This document shows positions 37,013 through 47,075 of a stretch of DNA of 64,000 nucleotides, piece after piece. Position numbers and translations under genes: made by a program. Below the pieces are notes generated by a model. The model was not told the origin of the DNA, did no database searches, and was given only the letters and a program-made list of their open reading frames with translations. How positions within the stretch are numbered: the stretch's first letter is position 1; each line of letters begins with the position of its first letter. The stretch is from an uncultured Verrucomicrobiae bacterium. GTDB lineage: Bacteria > Verrucomicrobiota > Verrucomicrobiia > Limisphaerales > AAA164-E04. The stretch lies in contig OX638380.1 in NCBI GenBank assembly GCA_951813855.1, positions 512,876 through 576,875 on the forward strand, read 5' to 3'.

Positions 37013-39686
37013 CCCGCCGTCGCGCTTTTGAATCGATCGAAGCACCCTGAGACGCTCAGGATAACGGCGATCGATTCGAACCCTTCCGAAACGGACGGCA
37101 GGAACGGAAACGCCAACCTAAACAGCCAGGAACTCGTGGTCGACCACTTGACCGCCAGAGCCGGCATTTCTGAAATCCGAGGAAATCATTCGAAAAAAAG
37201 CGGTGATTACCGTCGGCAACTATGGGCAAGACCGGTAACCGAGTCGAAGCGGACGACGGGTGCGAGCGGCTCCTAGAACGGCACTTCGAACGGTTCTTTT
37301 CGGGGACAATACCAACGGTCGAAGATTCCTTGCCGAGCACCCTCCCCCGGAAATCAGGACCGCCGCTAACGACGACTCTGATTACTTTTCGTACTGACGA
37401 AAAGAGGCCTGAAGGAACTTGGCCGTCACCACGGTCGCAGCCTCTTCCAGCCCCGACTTTCTTGCCGCAGTTTGACGATTCCGCTACTGAAAACTCGCCG
37501 TCAATCAATCCGTCGCTCGCCAGAATCGCCACCGTGATATTCGTGGCACCGCTCACGTTTGGGCCCGACAAACCGGCTCGCCAAGCTTCGTGAAGGATAA
37601 CTCCGGAGCGATTGTCGGGATGCCTGACCGGCCACGGCAATGTAATCGCCGGGTAGTCTCATCGTCAACATGAAGCCTTCGATCTCGATATTGTCCGACT
37701 CGACCGAGGAGGTTGCCATCAATCCGAAATTAACTGTGGCGTCGAACGGGAATTCGATCGGTTATCCGCACCTATCCCCCGGCCAAGGCCGATAGCCCGG
37801 GAACAACGCCAGGAATCAGGGCTAAGACATTCGGCGATTCGTGGACATTCGCCCTTGATCGAGCGGCACCCCTAAATCGAAAATTTGCCCAAGTCGATTT
37901 GCATTAATTCAAATCGGTGATATAGCTTAAGCGATGAAAATCACGAGAGCGGACGGACACGGGTTCAACTAAAAAAAACGTTTTACAGAAACGCCGATTG
38001 CCCGTCCGCTCTTGATTTCGATCCCTTTCGGAATCGCCCTCCCCCCCGCTTCGAAAAACACGCCTTCATTCGACTTCGAGTGCCAGAGAACGATGGTCGG
38101 ATTATCTCGGGTTGGACCGAATCTCGTACCGTTCACTTCATACGCATTCGTCTGTTTCGCTGCTGAAAACCGATTGCTAGCCCGCTTGCGCTGGGCTTGG
38201 GTTCAACCCGTTTGGATGGCGATAGGCGACAAGTGTCCAATTATCCGGTTTAGTTGGCGGGGAATTCGTCGTTCCTTCGAGATTCCCCCCTGCTTGATAT
38301 CGAATGGCGAATTGGTAGTTCAAGCGATAGACGCGGGATTCTTCCTGGACATCGGAGAAACCGGGGTGCGACAGCAAAACACGAGCAGCCGAAGCCAGGG
38401 TTCACCTGACGCTATGGTTCCGTTATTCCAGTCATCATGAGCTGCGATCCAGTTTCAAAAGACAGGAAAATCTAGGAGGTAACCGTACGTATTCGACTCC
38501 AAAACCGCGATGCCTCTCCTGATTCCTGAACTGCATCGGCCAGTGTCATTGTGCCCACCGCAGTACCTGCTGGCAAACTGCCCCAGGAAGAATCGCCACC
38601 CAAAAAAACCCAAAACGATTGACGACCGTGGAGTCAATTCAAAAGGTATTCGTCGATGCCGTACCGTATCGGAGATAACTGATTTCCACTTCCTCCTGTC
38701 GAATCAGGGTGTCAGTGGACTAACTTGGATGATCGAAAATTGAGAGGGACAACCAAAAGACAAGGAAATCCCCTTGACCTTGAGCTAGGTAAGTATCCGC
38801 AACCATTTGATTCGGCACGAAAACGAGAAACGCATGGTGGCCCCAACAATCGTGCGAATTCCAGACCGGTTGTCGTTCAAAATCAAATGCCCGACCAAAC
38901 CGGTGAAAACCACCAAGGTGCCAGTTAGCGTTCGAACTCGATCCAGGTGACGGGTCAAGGCCATAGCCTCCAAACACGTCTCTCAGCAATCCGCCGGTTT
39001 CCGTCCGAGAATTCGATCGAAAAATGAATAAATCCAATTTTCGTCCCCATTCAAATGTCTCCGTCAATAAACTCAGATTAGTCTTCTCCACCTCATTTAT
39101 TCGCCCACCCCCGACGAAAAACGAAGCACCATCTAAAAGCGAATAGCGAATGCCGGCTGTTCCAATAAATTAAATTCAATTAAATCACTTGCCATTAAAG
39201 ATAAGTTGCCGTATACTATAAGCGTTCATCCCGAGGGTGGACGGTACGGGTTCGCACTTCTTGTTTTTGGAGAGACACCGTCATGCCGTTCACCCCGGGG
39301 TGCACATTCCCTCCCCTTAGCGCCTGTTGGCTTCCCAATCGCTTATCATGATCAAGTTTCGCTTTCGACTTTGATCGTGATGATACACTGATAAGTTCAG
39401 AATCTTGGTTTGCCGATTTCTGAGAAGAATAACCGATCAATTACAAGTGTCTCGTCCAATCAATCAACTCCAGATTCATCTGATACTCAAACTCATTGCG
39501 GCGTTTGGTGCAATCATCAGCAGCATCAAGTATAGTGTATATAGCATATCCAAGACCATGATAACGGTCAATGATGTGTTTATTAATTGCGAAAATAGCT
39601 CTATGCTACCATTCAAAATTTCAAATCTAATGTTCGCTATACCGAGATTCTTCATTACACATTTCAAAAACCTAACGTCACTAACG
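37013..39686. other. 2.7 kb without a supportable gene, ending in an AT-rich stretch
   Basis: Open frames on both strands are short and overlap without motifs. A minus-strand fragment at 38,177-38,377 (NYQFAIRYQAGGNLEGT) and one at 38,785-38,973 with a hydrophobic segment (TLVVFTGLVGHLIL) look like possible remains of genes but match no family confidently. From about 39,140 the DNA becomes clearly AT-rich compared with the rest of the window, up to the transposon left end at 39,687. Confidence 0.45.
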
Positions 39687-39745
39687 TGTTACTCGCCACT
39701 TTATTTCGGGAAATCGTGCGTTTTTTTTCAGTTTATTTCGGATAA
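39687..39745 (+). repeat. Left end of the complete transposon
   Basis: The terminal site TGTTACTCGCCACTTTATTT lies at 39,687, and a second site TCAGTTTATTTCGGATAA begins near 39,728. Both are shared with the left end of the deleted copy at 7,175, including the intervening GTGCGTTTTT. Confidence 0.75.
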
Positions 39746-39967
39746 TATCCGAACTCGACGGCCCTTCTGAGCGGCTGGGAGAGAAGTTACCGAGGGGTCT
39801 TCTTTCACCTTCAGGAAGATCCCTTTGGTCACCGGCAGAGGCTTCCTGAGTTCGGCACGGGAGAGTTGCTCGGAAGTGCCTTTTCTGGGTAGGAGAGGAG
39901 TAGCGACAGTCACCACAGGCGTAAGAAAAGCTCGCACGGTTAATAAGACCGCCGGGCCACGGCAGGC

Positions 39968-40564
39968 ATGCAAACCAATTTCCAGAATGATTGCTCCTAC
40001 GAGGAGTACCATAGCAACAAGCTTTGGCGACAGGCAAGCTTGAAAAAGTGTCCCGTACATTCTGACGGGCAGTGTCGGTTAGAACGTCACGGCACCTATG
40101 AACGTTACGGTCCCGACGGCCAGAATAAGACGCGAATAGCACGGTTTATCTGTCGCCGGGAGGAAGGCACGGTCACCATTTCGCTGCTTCCCCAATTCTT
40201 TGCCGCCCAGCATCCCGGGACGTTGCAGGAATATGAAGACCAAGTTGCGGCGGCCGAAAAACTGGGTGCGGGGAAGGCGACGGAGCGGCTCCGTTCGAGC
40301 CCGTCTAACGGCCAGCGGCAATCCGATTGGTGGTTGCGCCGACGGCTGAAACGGTTGCATCGCACTCTGGCAGTGGCCAAGGAACGTTTGATCGAAATTT
40401 TCCAAGGTTGCGAAGCGACGGTGACGGCGATGCGGCGAGCGCTGGGTCGGAACGATCTCTTGCTTTATTGGCGCCGACAACTTCACGGCAGCCTGAAAGA
40501 ACTCGGCTCGCCGATCGGCTTTGCTGCGGCCGGCAAGGGCAGGTTGCCGATTTCATCCGAGTAA
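39968..40564 (+). CDS. Transposon small protein with Cys/His cluster (possible zinc finger)
   Basis: The ~198-residue protein has a cluster of potential metal ligands (Cys28, His31, Cys36, His41, Cys62) in a segment reading CPVHSDGQC...HGTYERYG...RFICRREEGTVTISLLPQFF. This resembles the zinc-binding N-terminal region of small proteins found beside transposases (DUF6431-like, by memory). The remainder is basic and helical (DWWLRRRLKRLHRTLAVAKE). It might bind element ends or assist target choice. Its start is uncertain because upstream codons are also open. It precedes the transposase gene by 87 bp. Confidence 0.55.
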   Translation: MQTNFQNDCSYEEYHSNKLWRQASLKKCPVHSDGQCRLERHGTYERYGPDGQNKTRIARFICRREEGTVTISLLPQFFAAQHPGTLQEYEDQVAAAEKLGAGKATERLRSSPSNGQRQSDWWLRRRLKRLHRTLAVAKERLIEIFQGCEATVTAMRRALGRNDLLLYWRRQLHGSLKELGSPIGFAAAGKGRLPISSE

Positions 40565-40651
40565 CCCCACAGAACAAGCGTAACGACATTTTTTGGGGTG
40601 TAAGGCATAGCTTGATCCGGCGGTTCCAACGGGGGCTGAAGCCGGAAAACT

Positions 40652-41941
40652 ATGCCAGACCAAAATCAGAATCAGAAACCCGACTCGGATGCCGAGCAGG
40701 TAGCGCTGGCCCGCTACCTGGTGATCGCCGAACTCTGTCACTTGACTCCGGGAACCCCGGAGTATCGCGAGGAGATGAGCCGACTCCTCGCGAAAGAATG
40801 GAACCTTCCCGGAACGAATCGGACTCGCGTGGCTCGGCAGACCATCCGGGATTGGCTCGGGAAGTACGATTCCGCCGTCGGGATCGCTTCCCTGTATCCG
40901 AAACCCCGCAACGATCAAGGCGAGCGCCGTCGGCTGTCGGTTGAAGCGGCCGAGATTTTGTTGGCGATCAAACGCCGGCAACCGAAGCTAAGCGTCAGAC
41001 TGGTGATCAAGCAGGCCCGGCAGACGGCAGGAATGCCCGAGGCCGAGCGACTGCCGGAAACCACCGTCTATCGGTTGCTCCGCGACGAAGGGTTGATGAC
41101 CCGCCAACCGGCTGCCGCCCACCAGGATCGGCGGAAATTCCAATTCACCTGCGCTGGGGAAATGTGGCTGAGCGATGTGCTCCACGGCCCCCGAGTTCCT
41201 GACGACCAGGGACGCCGACGCAAGACCTATCTGATCGCTCTGCTCGACGATGCGACTCGGCTCATTCCTCATGCCGAGTTCTACTATGAGGAGACCGAAA
41301 AGACTTTCCTTCTGACGCTCAAGGAAGGGATCCTGCGCCGGGGGGTTCCTCAGCGACTTTATGTCGACAATGGAGCCTGTTATCGGAGTCGGCAGTTGCA
41401 ATTGATCGTCGGCAATCTCGAGAGCCATTTAATCTACGCTACTCCTTACGCCCCCCAGGGGAAGGGCAAGATCGAGCGATTTTTCCGCACATTTCGCGAG
41501 CAGTTTCTCAGTCAATTCCAGAAACCGGAACCCGCTTCGCTTCCCGAGCTCAACGACCGATTGCAGGCTTGGATTCAGGATGAATATCACCGCACCCCGC
41601 ACCGGGGAATCCAGAACCTGACTCCCTGGGACCAATGGTGCGAATCGCTGGACCGACGGCGTCAGCCCCCAAGCAACGAACGGATCGAGGATATCTTCCT
41701 GTTCACAGCCAACCGCAAAGTCAGAAAGGACGGCACGGTTTCCCGGAACAACCGATTCTACGAGGTCGAGTCCGCTTTGGCCGGCCAGACCGTTACGCTC
41801 CGTTACGACCCGAACCAACCCGAGCTGAGCCTCCAGGTTTACTATGAAGGCCAACTCTACCAGTCGGCCCATCCGGTCGATCTCGCAGGCAATGCCCGCG
41901 CCAAGCGGCGACCGGCTCGAAAGCAACTCAAGTTTAGCTGA
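40652..41941 (+). CDS. DD(35)E transposase with rve/Mu-type catalytic core
   Basis: The 429-residue protein has an N-terminal helical, DNA-binding part (~1-155) including an HTH-like region (VRLVIKQARQTAGMPEAERL, TTVYRLLRDEG). The retroviral-integrase-fold core has Asp175 (MWLSDVL), Asp239 (LYVDNGACY) and Glu275 (GKGKIERFF), a 35-residue spacing between the last two. A small Mu-C-like beta domain follows (RKVRKDGTVSRNNRFYEVES, VTLRYDPNQPEL). It cuts and joins the element ends. The following ATPase gene begins 9 bp downstream, as in transposase/ATPase pairs such as TniA/TniB, with which this combination is functionally comparable. Confidence 0.88.
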   Translation: MPDQNQNQKPDSDAEQVALARYLVIAELCHLTPGTPEYREEMSRLLAKEWNLPGTNRTRVARQTIRDWLGKYDSAVGIASLYPKPRNDQGERRRLSVEAAEILLAIKRRQPKLSVRLVIKQARQTAGMPEAERLPETTVYRLLRDEGLMTRQPAAAHQDRRKFQFTCAGEMWLSDVLHGPRVPDDQGRRRKTYLIALLDDATRLIPHAEFYYEETEKTFLLTLKEGILRRGVPQRLYVDNGACYRSRQLQLIVGNLESHLIYATPYAPQGKGKIERFFRTFREQFLSQFQKPEPASLPELNDRLQAWIQDEYHRTPHRGIQNLTPWDQWCESLDRRRQPPSNERIEDIFLFTANRKVRKDGTVSRNNRFYEVESALAGQTVTLRYDPNQPELSLQVYYEGQLYQSAHPVDLAGNARAKRRPARKQLKFS

Positions 41942-41950
41942 CCCCAGAAC

Positions 41951-42763
41951 ATGATCAGGTACGAACAACACTTCGGCTTCAAATATCCGCCCTTCGACTC
42001 TTCGCCCAAGGCCGATCAAATCTACTTGGGCAGCGGACTTACGGAAGCCGCTTCGCGAATCGGTCATTTAGTGCAACGAATGGGGGTCGGGATCCTGACC
42101 GGCGAACCCGGCAGCGGCAAAACTACCGCTTGTCGCCGCACCGTCCAAGCGCTGCCTCCAGGACAATATCGGATCTGCTACGTCTCGTTCTCCACCGGTT
42201 CGGTCCTCGACACCCGGAACACTATCGCCCAGACCTTCGGGCTGCCTTGGCGCCATCGCCGCGCTCACGCTTGGGAAGCGATTCGAGAGCAGATCAAACA
42301 ACTCAGCTCCGAACAGCGGCAAGCTCCCGTCTTGATTTTCGACGAAGCCCATCTCTTGCGAGATGATTCGCTCGATCAACTGCGCCTGCTCCTCAATTTC
42401 GAAATGGACGCCACCAATCGGCTAGCCTTGATTTTGGTCGGCCTTTCCGAACTCGACCGCCGCCTCACCATGGCCCGACACCAATCCCTCGCGCAGCGAC
42501 TCATCGTGCGCCATCAAAGGGCACTCCTGACCGCCGAGGAAATCGAGTCCTGCGTCACCCATCGCCTGACCTTGGCCGGGGCCGCAAAACAAAGCGTCCT
42601 CTTCCTGCCGCCCGCCATGGAAGCGATTCGGCTCGGCTCCAAGGGAATCCCGCGAGTGGTCAATCACCTCGCTCATTTTTCCCTGTTGGCCGCCGCGCAA
42701 CAAAACAGCCCGCAGGTCACCCCGGAACATGTCGAACTCGCCGCCGGAGAACTTAATATCTGA
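41951..42763 (+). CDS. Transposon AAA ATPase (ExeA/TniB-like)
   Basis: The 270-residue protein starts with the ExeA-family lead-in (YEQHFGFKYPPFDSSPK). It has Walker A GEPGSGKT (51-58), Walker B VLIFDEAH (127-134) and a sensor region LALILVGLSELDRRL, then an arginine-bearing QRLIVRHQ and a helical lid. ATPases of this type (TniB, TnsC, MuB analogues) bind target DNA and activate the transposase. It sits between the transposase and the Toprim gene, with 9 bp and 8 bp gaps, consistent with a single operon. Confidence 0.85.
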   Translation: MIRYEQHFGFKYPPFDSSPKADQIYLGSGLTEAASRIGHLVQRMGVGILTGEPGSGKTTACRRTVQALPPGQYRICYVSFSTGSVLDTRNTIAQTFGLPWRHRRAHAWEAIREQIKQLSSEQRQAPVLIFDEAHLLRDDSLDQLRLLLNFEMDATNRLALILVGLSELDRRLTMARHQSLAQRLIVRHQRALLTAEEIESCVTHRLTLAGAAKQSVLFLPPAMEAIRLGSKGIPRVVNHLAHFSLLAAAQQNSPQVTPEHVELAAGELNI

Positions 42764-42771
42764 TCCCGATC

Positions 42772-43650
42772 ATGACTCGACGACCGGTCCTGCCCGACCT
42801 GACCCGACTGCGCGAATTGCCGTTGATCCCCTTGGTTTACCGACTCGGATACCAACCGGATCCCCGAGATCCCAAACGCTGGAAACGTCACGACTCGATC
42901 CTCAGTATCAACGGCCGGAAATTTTTCGATCACCAAGACCAAGCCGGAGGTTATGGAGCTATCGATCTGGTCATTCATGCCCGCTCTTGCTCGTGCCATG
43001 ACGCCATCCGTTTCCTGACGGACTCGACCCCCGAGCGAGCACCGAACGTTACCCCTCGTCCCAAGCTGATCATCCCACGTTCCCATGCCGATCACTGGCC
43101 CGTGGTCAGGAATTACTTGACCTCGATTCGAGCCCTGCCCGATCCACTGCTCTCCCGGTGTCGTCAATTGGGACTGATCTTCGCCGACTCCTGTCGCAAC
43201 GCCGTCTTCTGGTGCACCGACGCCCAACGCCAACCCTCCGGCGCCGAAGTCGTCGGCACTCGCCCGCGTCCCGACGGTTCCCGGTTCCGAGCCCTGACTC
43301 GAGGTTCTCGCAAGCATCGCGGCAGCTTCTGGTTAGCGGTCGATCGCTCTCCGCCTCACACCGCCTGCCTCACGGAAAGTCCCATCGATACGCTTTCCGC
43401 CTGGCTCTTGCTTCCCGAATGGCGCACCAGCGGAGTCGTCTTCGTCTCCACCGCCGGGGTAACCCAACGCCTCCCCGCTTGGCTCCAACGATGGAACCTG
43501 AAACGACTCCTTGGTGCCTTCGATGCCGATGACTGTGGCGATCGCTGCGCCGCTCGTTTCTTGCGCAACTACCCGAACGCCCAACGCTTGAAACCACCTG
43601 GGGCCAAGGATTGGAACGAGCTCCTCCAACAGCAAAACTCTCGGCTCTAA
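42772..43650 (+). CDS. Toprim-domain primase-like protein of the transposon
   Basis: The 292-residue protein has an N-terminal CHC2/DUF3991-like module (IPLVYRLGYQPDPRDPKRW, ILSINGRKFFDHQDQAGGYG, AIDLVIHARSCSCHDAIRFL). In it, the zinc cysteines of true CHC2 domains are largely missing. A middle linker leads to a Toprim domain with Glu202 (CLTESPIDTLSA), Asp251-x-Asp253 (GAFDADDCGDRCA) and the terminal GAKDWNELL. The Toprim acidic residues are intact, so metal-dependent strand chemistry or primer synthesis is possible. Why a cut-and-paste or replicative transposon carries it is unknown. Fragments of this gene are the only coding remains in the two deleted copies. Confidence 0.8.
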   Translation: MTRRPVLPDLTRLRELPLIPLVYRLGYQPDPRDPKRWKRHDSILSINGRKFFDHQDQAGGYGAIDLVIHARSCSCHDAIRFLTDSTPERAPNVTPRPKLIIPRSHADHWPVVRNYLTSIRALPDPLLSRCRQLGLIFADSCRNAVFWCTDAQRQPSGAEVVGTRPRPDGSRFRALTRGSRKHRGSFWLAVDRSPPHTACLTESPIDTLSAWLLLPEWRTSGVVFVSTAGVTQRLPAWLQRWNLKRLLGAFDADDCGDRCAARFLRNYPNAQRLKPPGAKDWNELLQQQNSRL

Positions 43651-43769
43651 CTCCCCTTCCTGTTCCCAAACGACTAGTCGATTTTTCTTTTCCAAGCAGT
43701 TCTTTATCGCCGCCATGGTCACTTTCAGCTGACGTTCGATTCAGCGACCTCTCCCTGTTCAAGGCGTCC

Positions 43770-43814
43770 GGATTAATGTGGAAAATTACGCACGAAATAG
43801 TGTGGTAAATAACA
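43770..43814 (-). repeat. Right end of the complete transposon
   Basis: Read from 43,814 inward: TGTTATTTACCACACTATTT, then CGTGCGTAATTTTCCACA and TTAATCCGG. The same order occurs at 1,447 and 63,885. The inner site CCACATTAATCCGG is specific to right ends. Confidence 0.75.
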
Positions 43815-44110
43815 GTATCGGACCCGGATGAAGTAACCATGGTTTCGGGACCTTGAATTCGAGGGCCAATTGATCATCGGGAAGCGTTTATTTGAAGCCT
43901 CCAATTCAACGAATGATCGATTCCGGCCGATGGAGTCCTTCGCCGACAACGATCGATAGTACCGACTGGAGGCCTAAACCACGGCCAACCGGAAACCGCC
44001 TCTGCGAATTCTGCCGCTCAACCTCCTTGCCGCATCCGCCGGCCCCGGAGTTATGCATTGACCAAATGGTCGACGGCTTTCAGGACTGTCCGAACGGTGT
44101 TCTTCGTCAA

Positions 44111-45055
44111 TCAGTCGTTCGCCTTATCCTCGTGACGAGCAGACCGCCAACGCCAGTAGCCAGCCATTGCGCTGCCGATCAGACAATGCATCACGGCCGA
44201 AACCGCACAAGAAGTCGCGGTCGAGGCGTTAAAATGCAATTTGGCTAGCGTCGCGCCCAGTCCCGAATTTTGCATGCCCACCTCGATCGAAGTCGTTCGC
44301 CGTATGGTGTCCTCGAAACCGAACAACCAAGCGGTCAGATATCCCAAGGAAAAGGCGAAGGCGTGCAACAGAAAGACGGCCAGCAATAATCGACCGCCGT
44401 TCCTTGCGAGCTCTTCCGCTCGCTGGCCGATGATGCTAGAAACGATCAACACGATGATCGCCACTGCGATCAGGGGAGCGACCGTTTGCACTCGACCGAC
44501 CAGTTTCGGCGTCCAACGATTGAGAGCCACTCCGGCTAACACCGGAAGCAGCACGATCTGTACTATGTCGCGAAACAATCCCCAGGCATCGACCGGCACG
44601 ATTTTTCCGGCCAACAGTTTGGTCAACAATGGAGTCATCGCGACCGCTGCGAACGTCGACGCTATGGTCATCAGCACGGACAATGCAAGGTTGGCCCGAG
44701 CCAAATAAGTCACAACGTTGGAAGCGGTTCCGCCCGGACAACAGGAAACCAAAATCAGTCCGACCGCGAAATCGGACGGCAATTGCAACCCCACGGCTAA
44801 CGACCAACCACACAACGGCATGATCGAGAATTGGGCTCCGACGCCCAACAAGAGCGGACGAGGCATTCGGATAGCGTCACGGAAATCCTGCAGGTTCAGG
44901 GTAATTCCCATGCCCAGCATGATCCCCGCCAATCCCCAAACGATCAGGGGGCCGCTGAACCAAGTGAACAACCAAGGCCACAGGAACGCCAATCCGGCTC
45001 CCAAGACCGTCCAGAAAGGAAACCAGTGGGTCGCGCTCGTCAGGAACTTGTCCAC
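44111..45055 (-). CDS. BASS family transporter (bile acid:sodium symporter-like)
   Basis: The 314-residue protein has about ten membrane segments and the BASS signature LVSCCPGGTASNVVTYLARANLALSVLMT, followed by MTPLLTKLLAG and the C-terminal EVGMQNSGLGATLA motif. These regions form the crossed helices that bind sodium and substrate. Prokaryotic members move small organic acids such as pyruvate or pantoate, and the substrate here is not predictable. It lies 14 bp downstream of the topoisomerase A gene on the same strand, though the functions are unrelated. Confidence 0.88.
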   Translation of the reverse strand: MDKFLTSATHWFPFWTVLGAGLAFLWPWLFTWFSGPLIVWGLAGIMLGMGITLNLQDFRDAIRMPRPLLLGVGAQFSIMPLCGWSLAVGLQLPSDFAVGLILVSCCPGGTASNVVTYLARANLALSVLMTIASTFAAVAMTPLLTKLLAGKIVPVDAWGLFRDIVQIVLLPVLAGVALNRWTPKLVGRVQTVAPLIAVAIIVLIVSSIIGQRAEELARNGGRLLLAVFLLHAFAFSLGYLTAWLFGFEDTIRRTTSIEVGMQNSGLGATLAKLHFNASTATSCAVSAVMHCLIGSAMAGYWRWRSARHEDKAND

Positions 45056-45069
45056 CTTACCCCTGACGC

Positions 45070-47070
45070 CTAGGCGAAATTCAACACCGTGGTGGCAGCG
45101 TCCTGGTTCCAGTTTCGAGGCGGCTTGCTGCGAACCGATGCGATGTCTTTGTTCGTCACCTGATTGCCTCGCGCCTTGGCCGACTTGATGGTCAGTTCGG
45201 CAGGAAGCAGAATCTGTTGATCGACCCGTTGCCGGGGCGCCGGCTTGTACTTCACGTAGATTTCATCCGGCGTATCCGGTTCGAGGAAACGAATCTTTGA
45301 TTCGGAAGGAGCGCACTGATAATCCCGATTCAGTATCGTACCGCCGAATCGGAACCGCTTGACGTAAGTCTTCTTCTTGGACTGATAAACCAAGGTGAAC
45401 ACCCGGTCGCGATCGGGAATATCGCAGTAGACCAAATCTTGCCCCACAAACAGCTTCTCCGTAAGTTCGGTCACCTTGAAACGGCCGTCCCGGAACACCA
45501 GCAAGATCTTGTCGAATTTCGAACAGGCGAACTGGAACTCGTCGCCCGCGATTTTGTGCCCCACGTAACCCTTCTTGCGATCGTAACTCACCTTGAACGA
45601 TTTGAAGGCGGCTTCCCGGGCTTCGACCGCGTCGAATTTCCCGATTTCCGTCAACCGGCCATACTGCTCACGATAACTTTCGATCAGCCGCTTCAGGTGG
45701 GCGATCACGTATCGCGTCAAGCTCTTGAGCTTTTTCCGCGTATCCTCCAGCCGCCCCTCCACCTTCTCCATCTCCGTCTTATGTTTGTTGATATCGAACA
45801 AGGAAATCCGACGGATCTTCACCCCGAGCAACATCTCCACGTCGTCGTCGGTCAAATCCCGGTAATACTCGTCGCGAAACGGCTCGAATCCTCGATAGAT
45901 CGCCTGATAAACCGCCTCGTTGGTATCGCACTTCTCGATCTTCTGATAGATCCGGTTTTCGATGAAAATACGAACCAGCGTCTTGAAAAAGAGGTCCTCG
46001 AGTAATTTCTTTTCCAGCAATTCCAGTTCCCGCCGCAACAACTCCACCAAATCCTTGGTGTTGCGCCGGATAATTTCCGACACCGTCATTTCCACCGGCC
46101 GTCCGTCGCTGATCACGGTAATCCGGCTGGAGAGCGACGATTCGCAGGCGGTGAAAGCGTAGAGCGGCGGAATCAGTTTTCCGGCCTCCACGCCGTTCGG
46201 CGACTTGATTTCGATTTCGATGTTCCCCGCGGTGTAATCGTTGATGCTCCGGACCTTCAATTTCCCTTTGCGGATCGCGTCCTCGATGGAAGAGATCAAG
46301 GACTCGGTAGTGGTTCCCGGGGGCAAGGCGGTGATTTTCAGCGTGGAGTTGTCCTTGATTTCGATGCGGGCGCGAACGCGGACGCTTCCCCGGCCGTCGT
46401 CGTAGCCGCTAACGTCCATAATCCCGCCGGCGATAAAATCCGGATACAATTCGAACGGTTTCTTGCGCAACACCGCGATCTGGGCTTCCAGCAATTCGAT
46501 GAAATTATGAGGCAATATTTTAGCAGAAAGACCGACCGCAATACCTTCAGTGCCCAACATCAACAGCAACGGCAATTTCGAAGGCAAGACCACCGGTTCT
46601 TTTCCCCTCCCGTCGTAACTGGGGCTGAATTCGGTGAGTTCGTTGTTGTAGAGTTCCTCCCGGGCCAAGGGAGTCAGGCGGCATTCGATATAACGGGGAG
46701 CGGCCGGAGGATCTCCGGTGTAAACGTTGCCGTAATTGCCCTGCCGTTCGATCAGATACCGCTTGTTGGCCAGCACGACCAAGGCGTCGCCGATGGAAGC
46801 GTCGCCGTGGGGATGATACTGCATCGTGTGCCCCACGATGTTGGCAACCTTGATGAACTTGCCGTCGTCCTTTTGGTGCAGGGACCAGAGAATGCGCCGT
46901 TGCACCGGCTTGAGTCCGTCGGCGACGTTCGGGATGGCCCGATCCCTGATAACGTAGGAAGCGTACTCGAGAAAGCAACGGTCCATCCGAGCCTTCAACG
47001 AACCGGACACGTCCCTGTTGCCCGATAGCTCGCCGTTGATTCCCGGTAGTTCCACCCTGTCGTTCGCCAT
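45070..47070 (-). CDS. Type IIA topoisomerase subunit A (ParC/GyrA-like)
   Basis: The 666-residue protein has the quinolone-pocket region and active site: SYVIRDRAIPNVADGLKPVQRR, HTMQYHPHGDASIGDALV and catalytic Tyr127 in PPAAPRYIEC, which cuts and holds DNA. The tower and coiled-coil parts follow. The C-terminal region is shorter than in E. coli GyrA and ParC, and the GyrA-box motif is not seen. ParC identity is therefore favoured over gyrase but not proven. The partner ATPase gene precedes it by 5 bp. Confidence 0.85.
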   Translation of the reverse strand: MANDRVELPGINGELSGNRDVSGSLKARMDRCFLEYASYVIRDRAIPNVADGLKPVQRRILWSLHQKDDGKFIKVANIVGHTMQYHPHGDASIGDALVVLANKRYLIERQGNYGNVYTGDPPAAPRYIECRLTPLAREELYNNELTEFSPSYDGRGKEPVVLPSKLPLLLMLGTEGIAVGLSAKILPHNFIELLEAQIAVLRKKPFELYPDFIAGGIMDVSGYDDGRGSVRVRARIEIKDNSTLKITALPPGTTTESLISSIEDAIRKGKLKVRSINDYTAGNIEIEIKSPNGVEAGKLIPPLYAFTACESSLSSRITVISDGRPVEMTVSEIIRRNTKDLVELLRRELELLEKKLLEDLFFKTLVRIFIENRIYQKIEKCDTNEAVYQAIYRGFEPFRDEYYRDLTDDDVEMLLGVKIRRISLFDINKHKTEMEKVEGRLEDTRKKLKSLTRYVIAHLKRLIESYREQYGRLTEIGKFDAVEAREAAFKSFKVSYDRKKGYVGHKIAGDEFQFACSKFDKILLVFRDGRFKVTELTEKLFVGQDLVYCDIPDRDRVFTLVYQSKKKTYVKRFRFGGTILNRDYQCAPSESKIRFLEPDTPDEIYVKYKPAPRQRVDQQILLPAELTIKSAKARGNQVTNKDIASVRSKPPRNWNQDAATTVLNFA

Positions 47071-47075
47071 GCCCG

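Larger units (their letters stand above)
39687..43814 (+). mobile_element. Complete 4.1 kb four-gene transposon (DDE transposase, AAA ATPase, Toprim protein)
   Basis: The ends are inverted repeats. The left starts TGTTACTCGCCAC...TATTTCGGG, and the right, read inward from 43,814, starts TGTTATTTACCAC...TATTTCGTG. Each end has a second related site about 30-40 bp inside. 5'-TGT termini and multiple binding sites per end are the style of Mu, Tn7, Tn5053 and Tn552-like elements. Four genes in the same direction fill the element, in the order small Cys/His protein, transposase, ExeA/TniB-like ATPase, Toprim protein. The 5 bp flanks (taacg / gtatc) do not match, so no target duplication is visible. 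Deleted or partial copies occur at 1,447, 7,175 and 63,885. Confidence 0.8.

Noticed and set aside
39405..39770. 121-codon frame in the AT-rich block
   Set aside because: It runs across the transposon terminus at 39,687 and the hydrophobic content is explained by AT-rich DNA.
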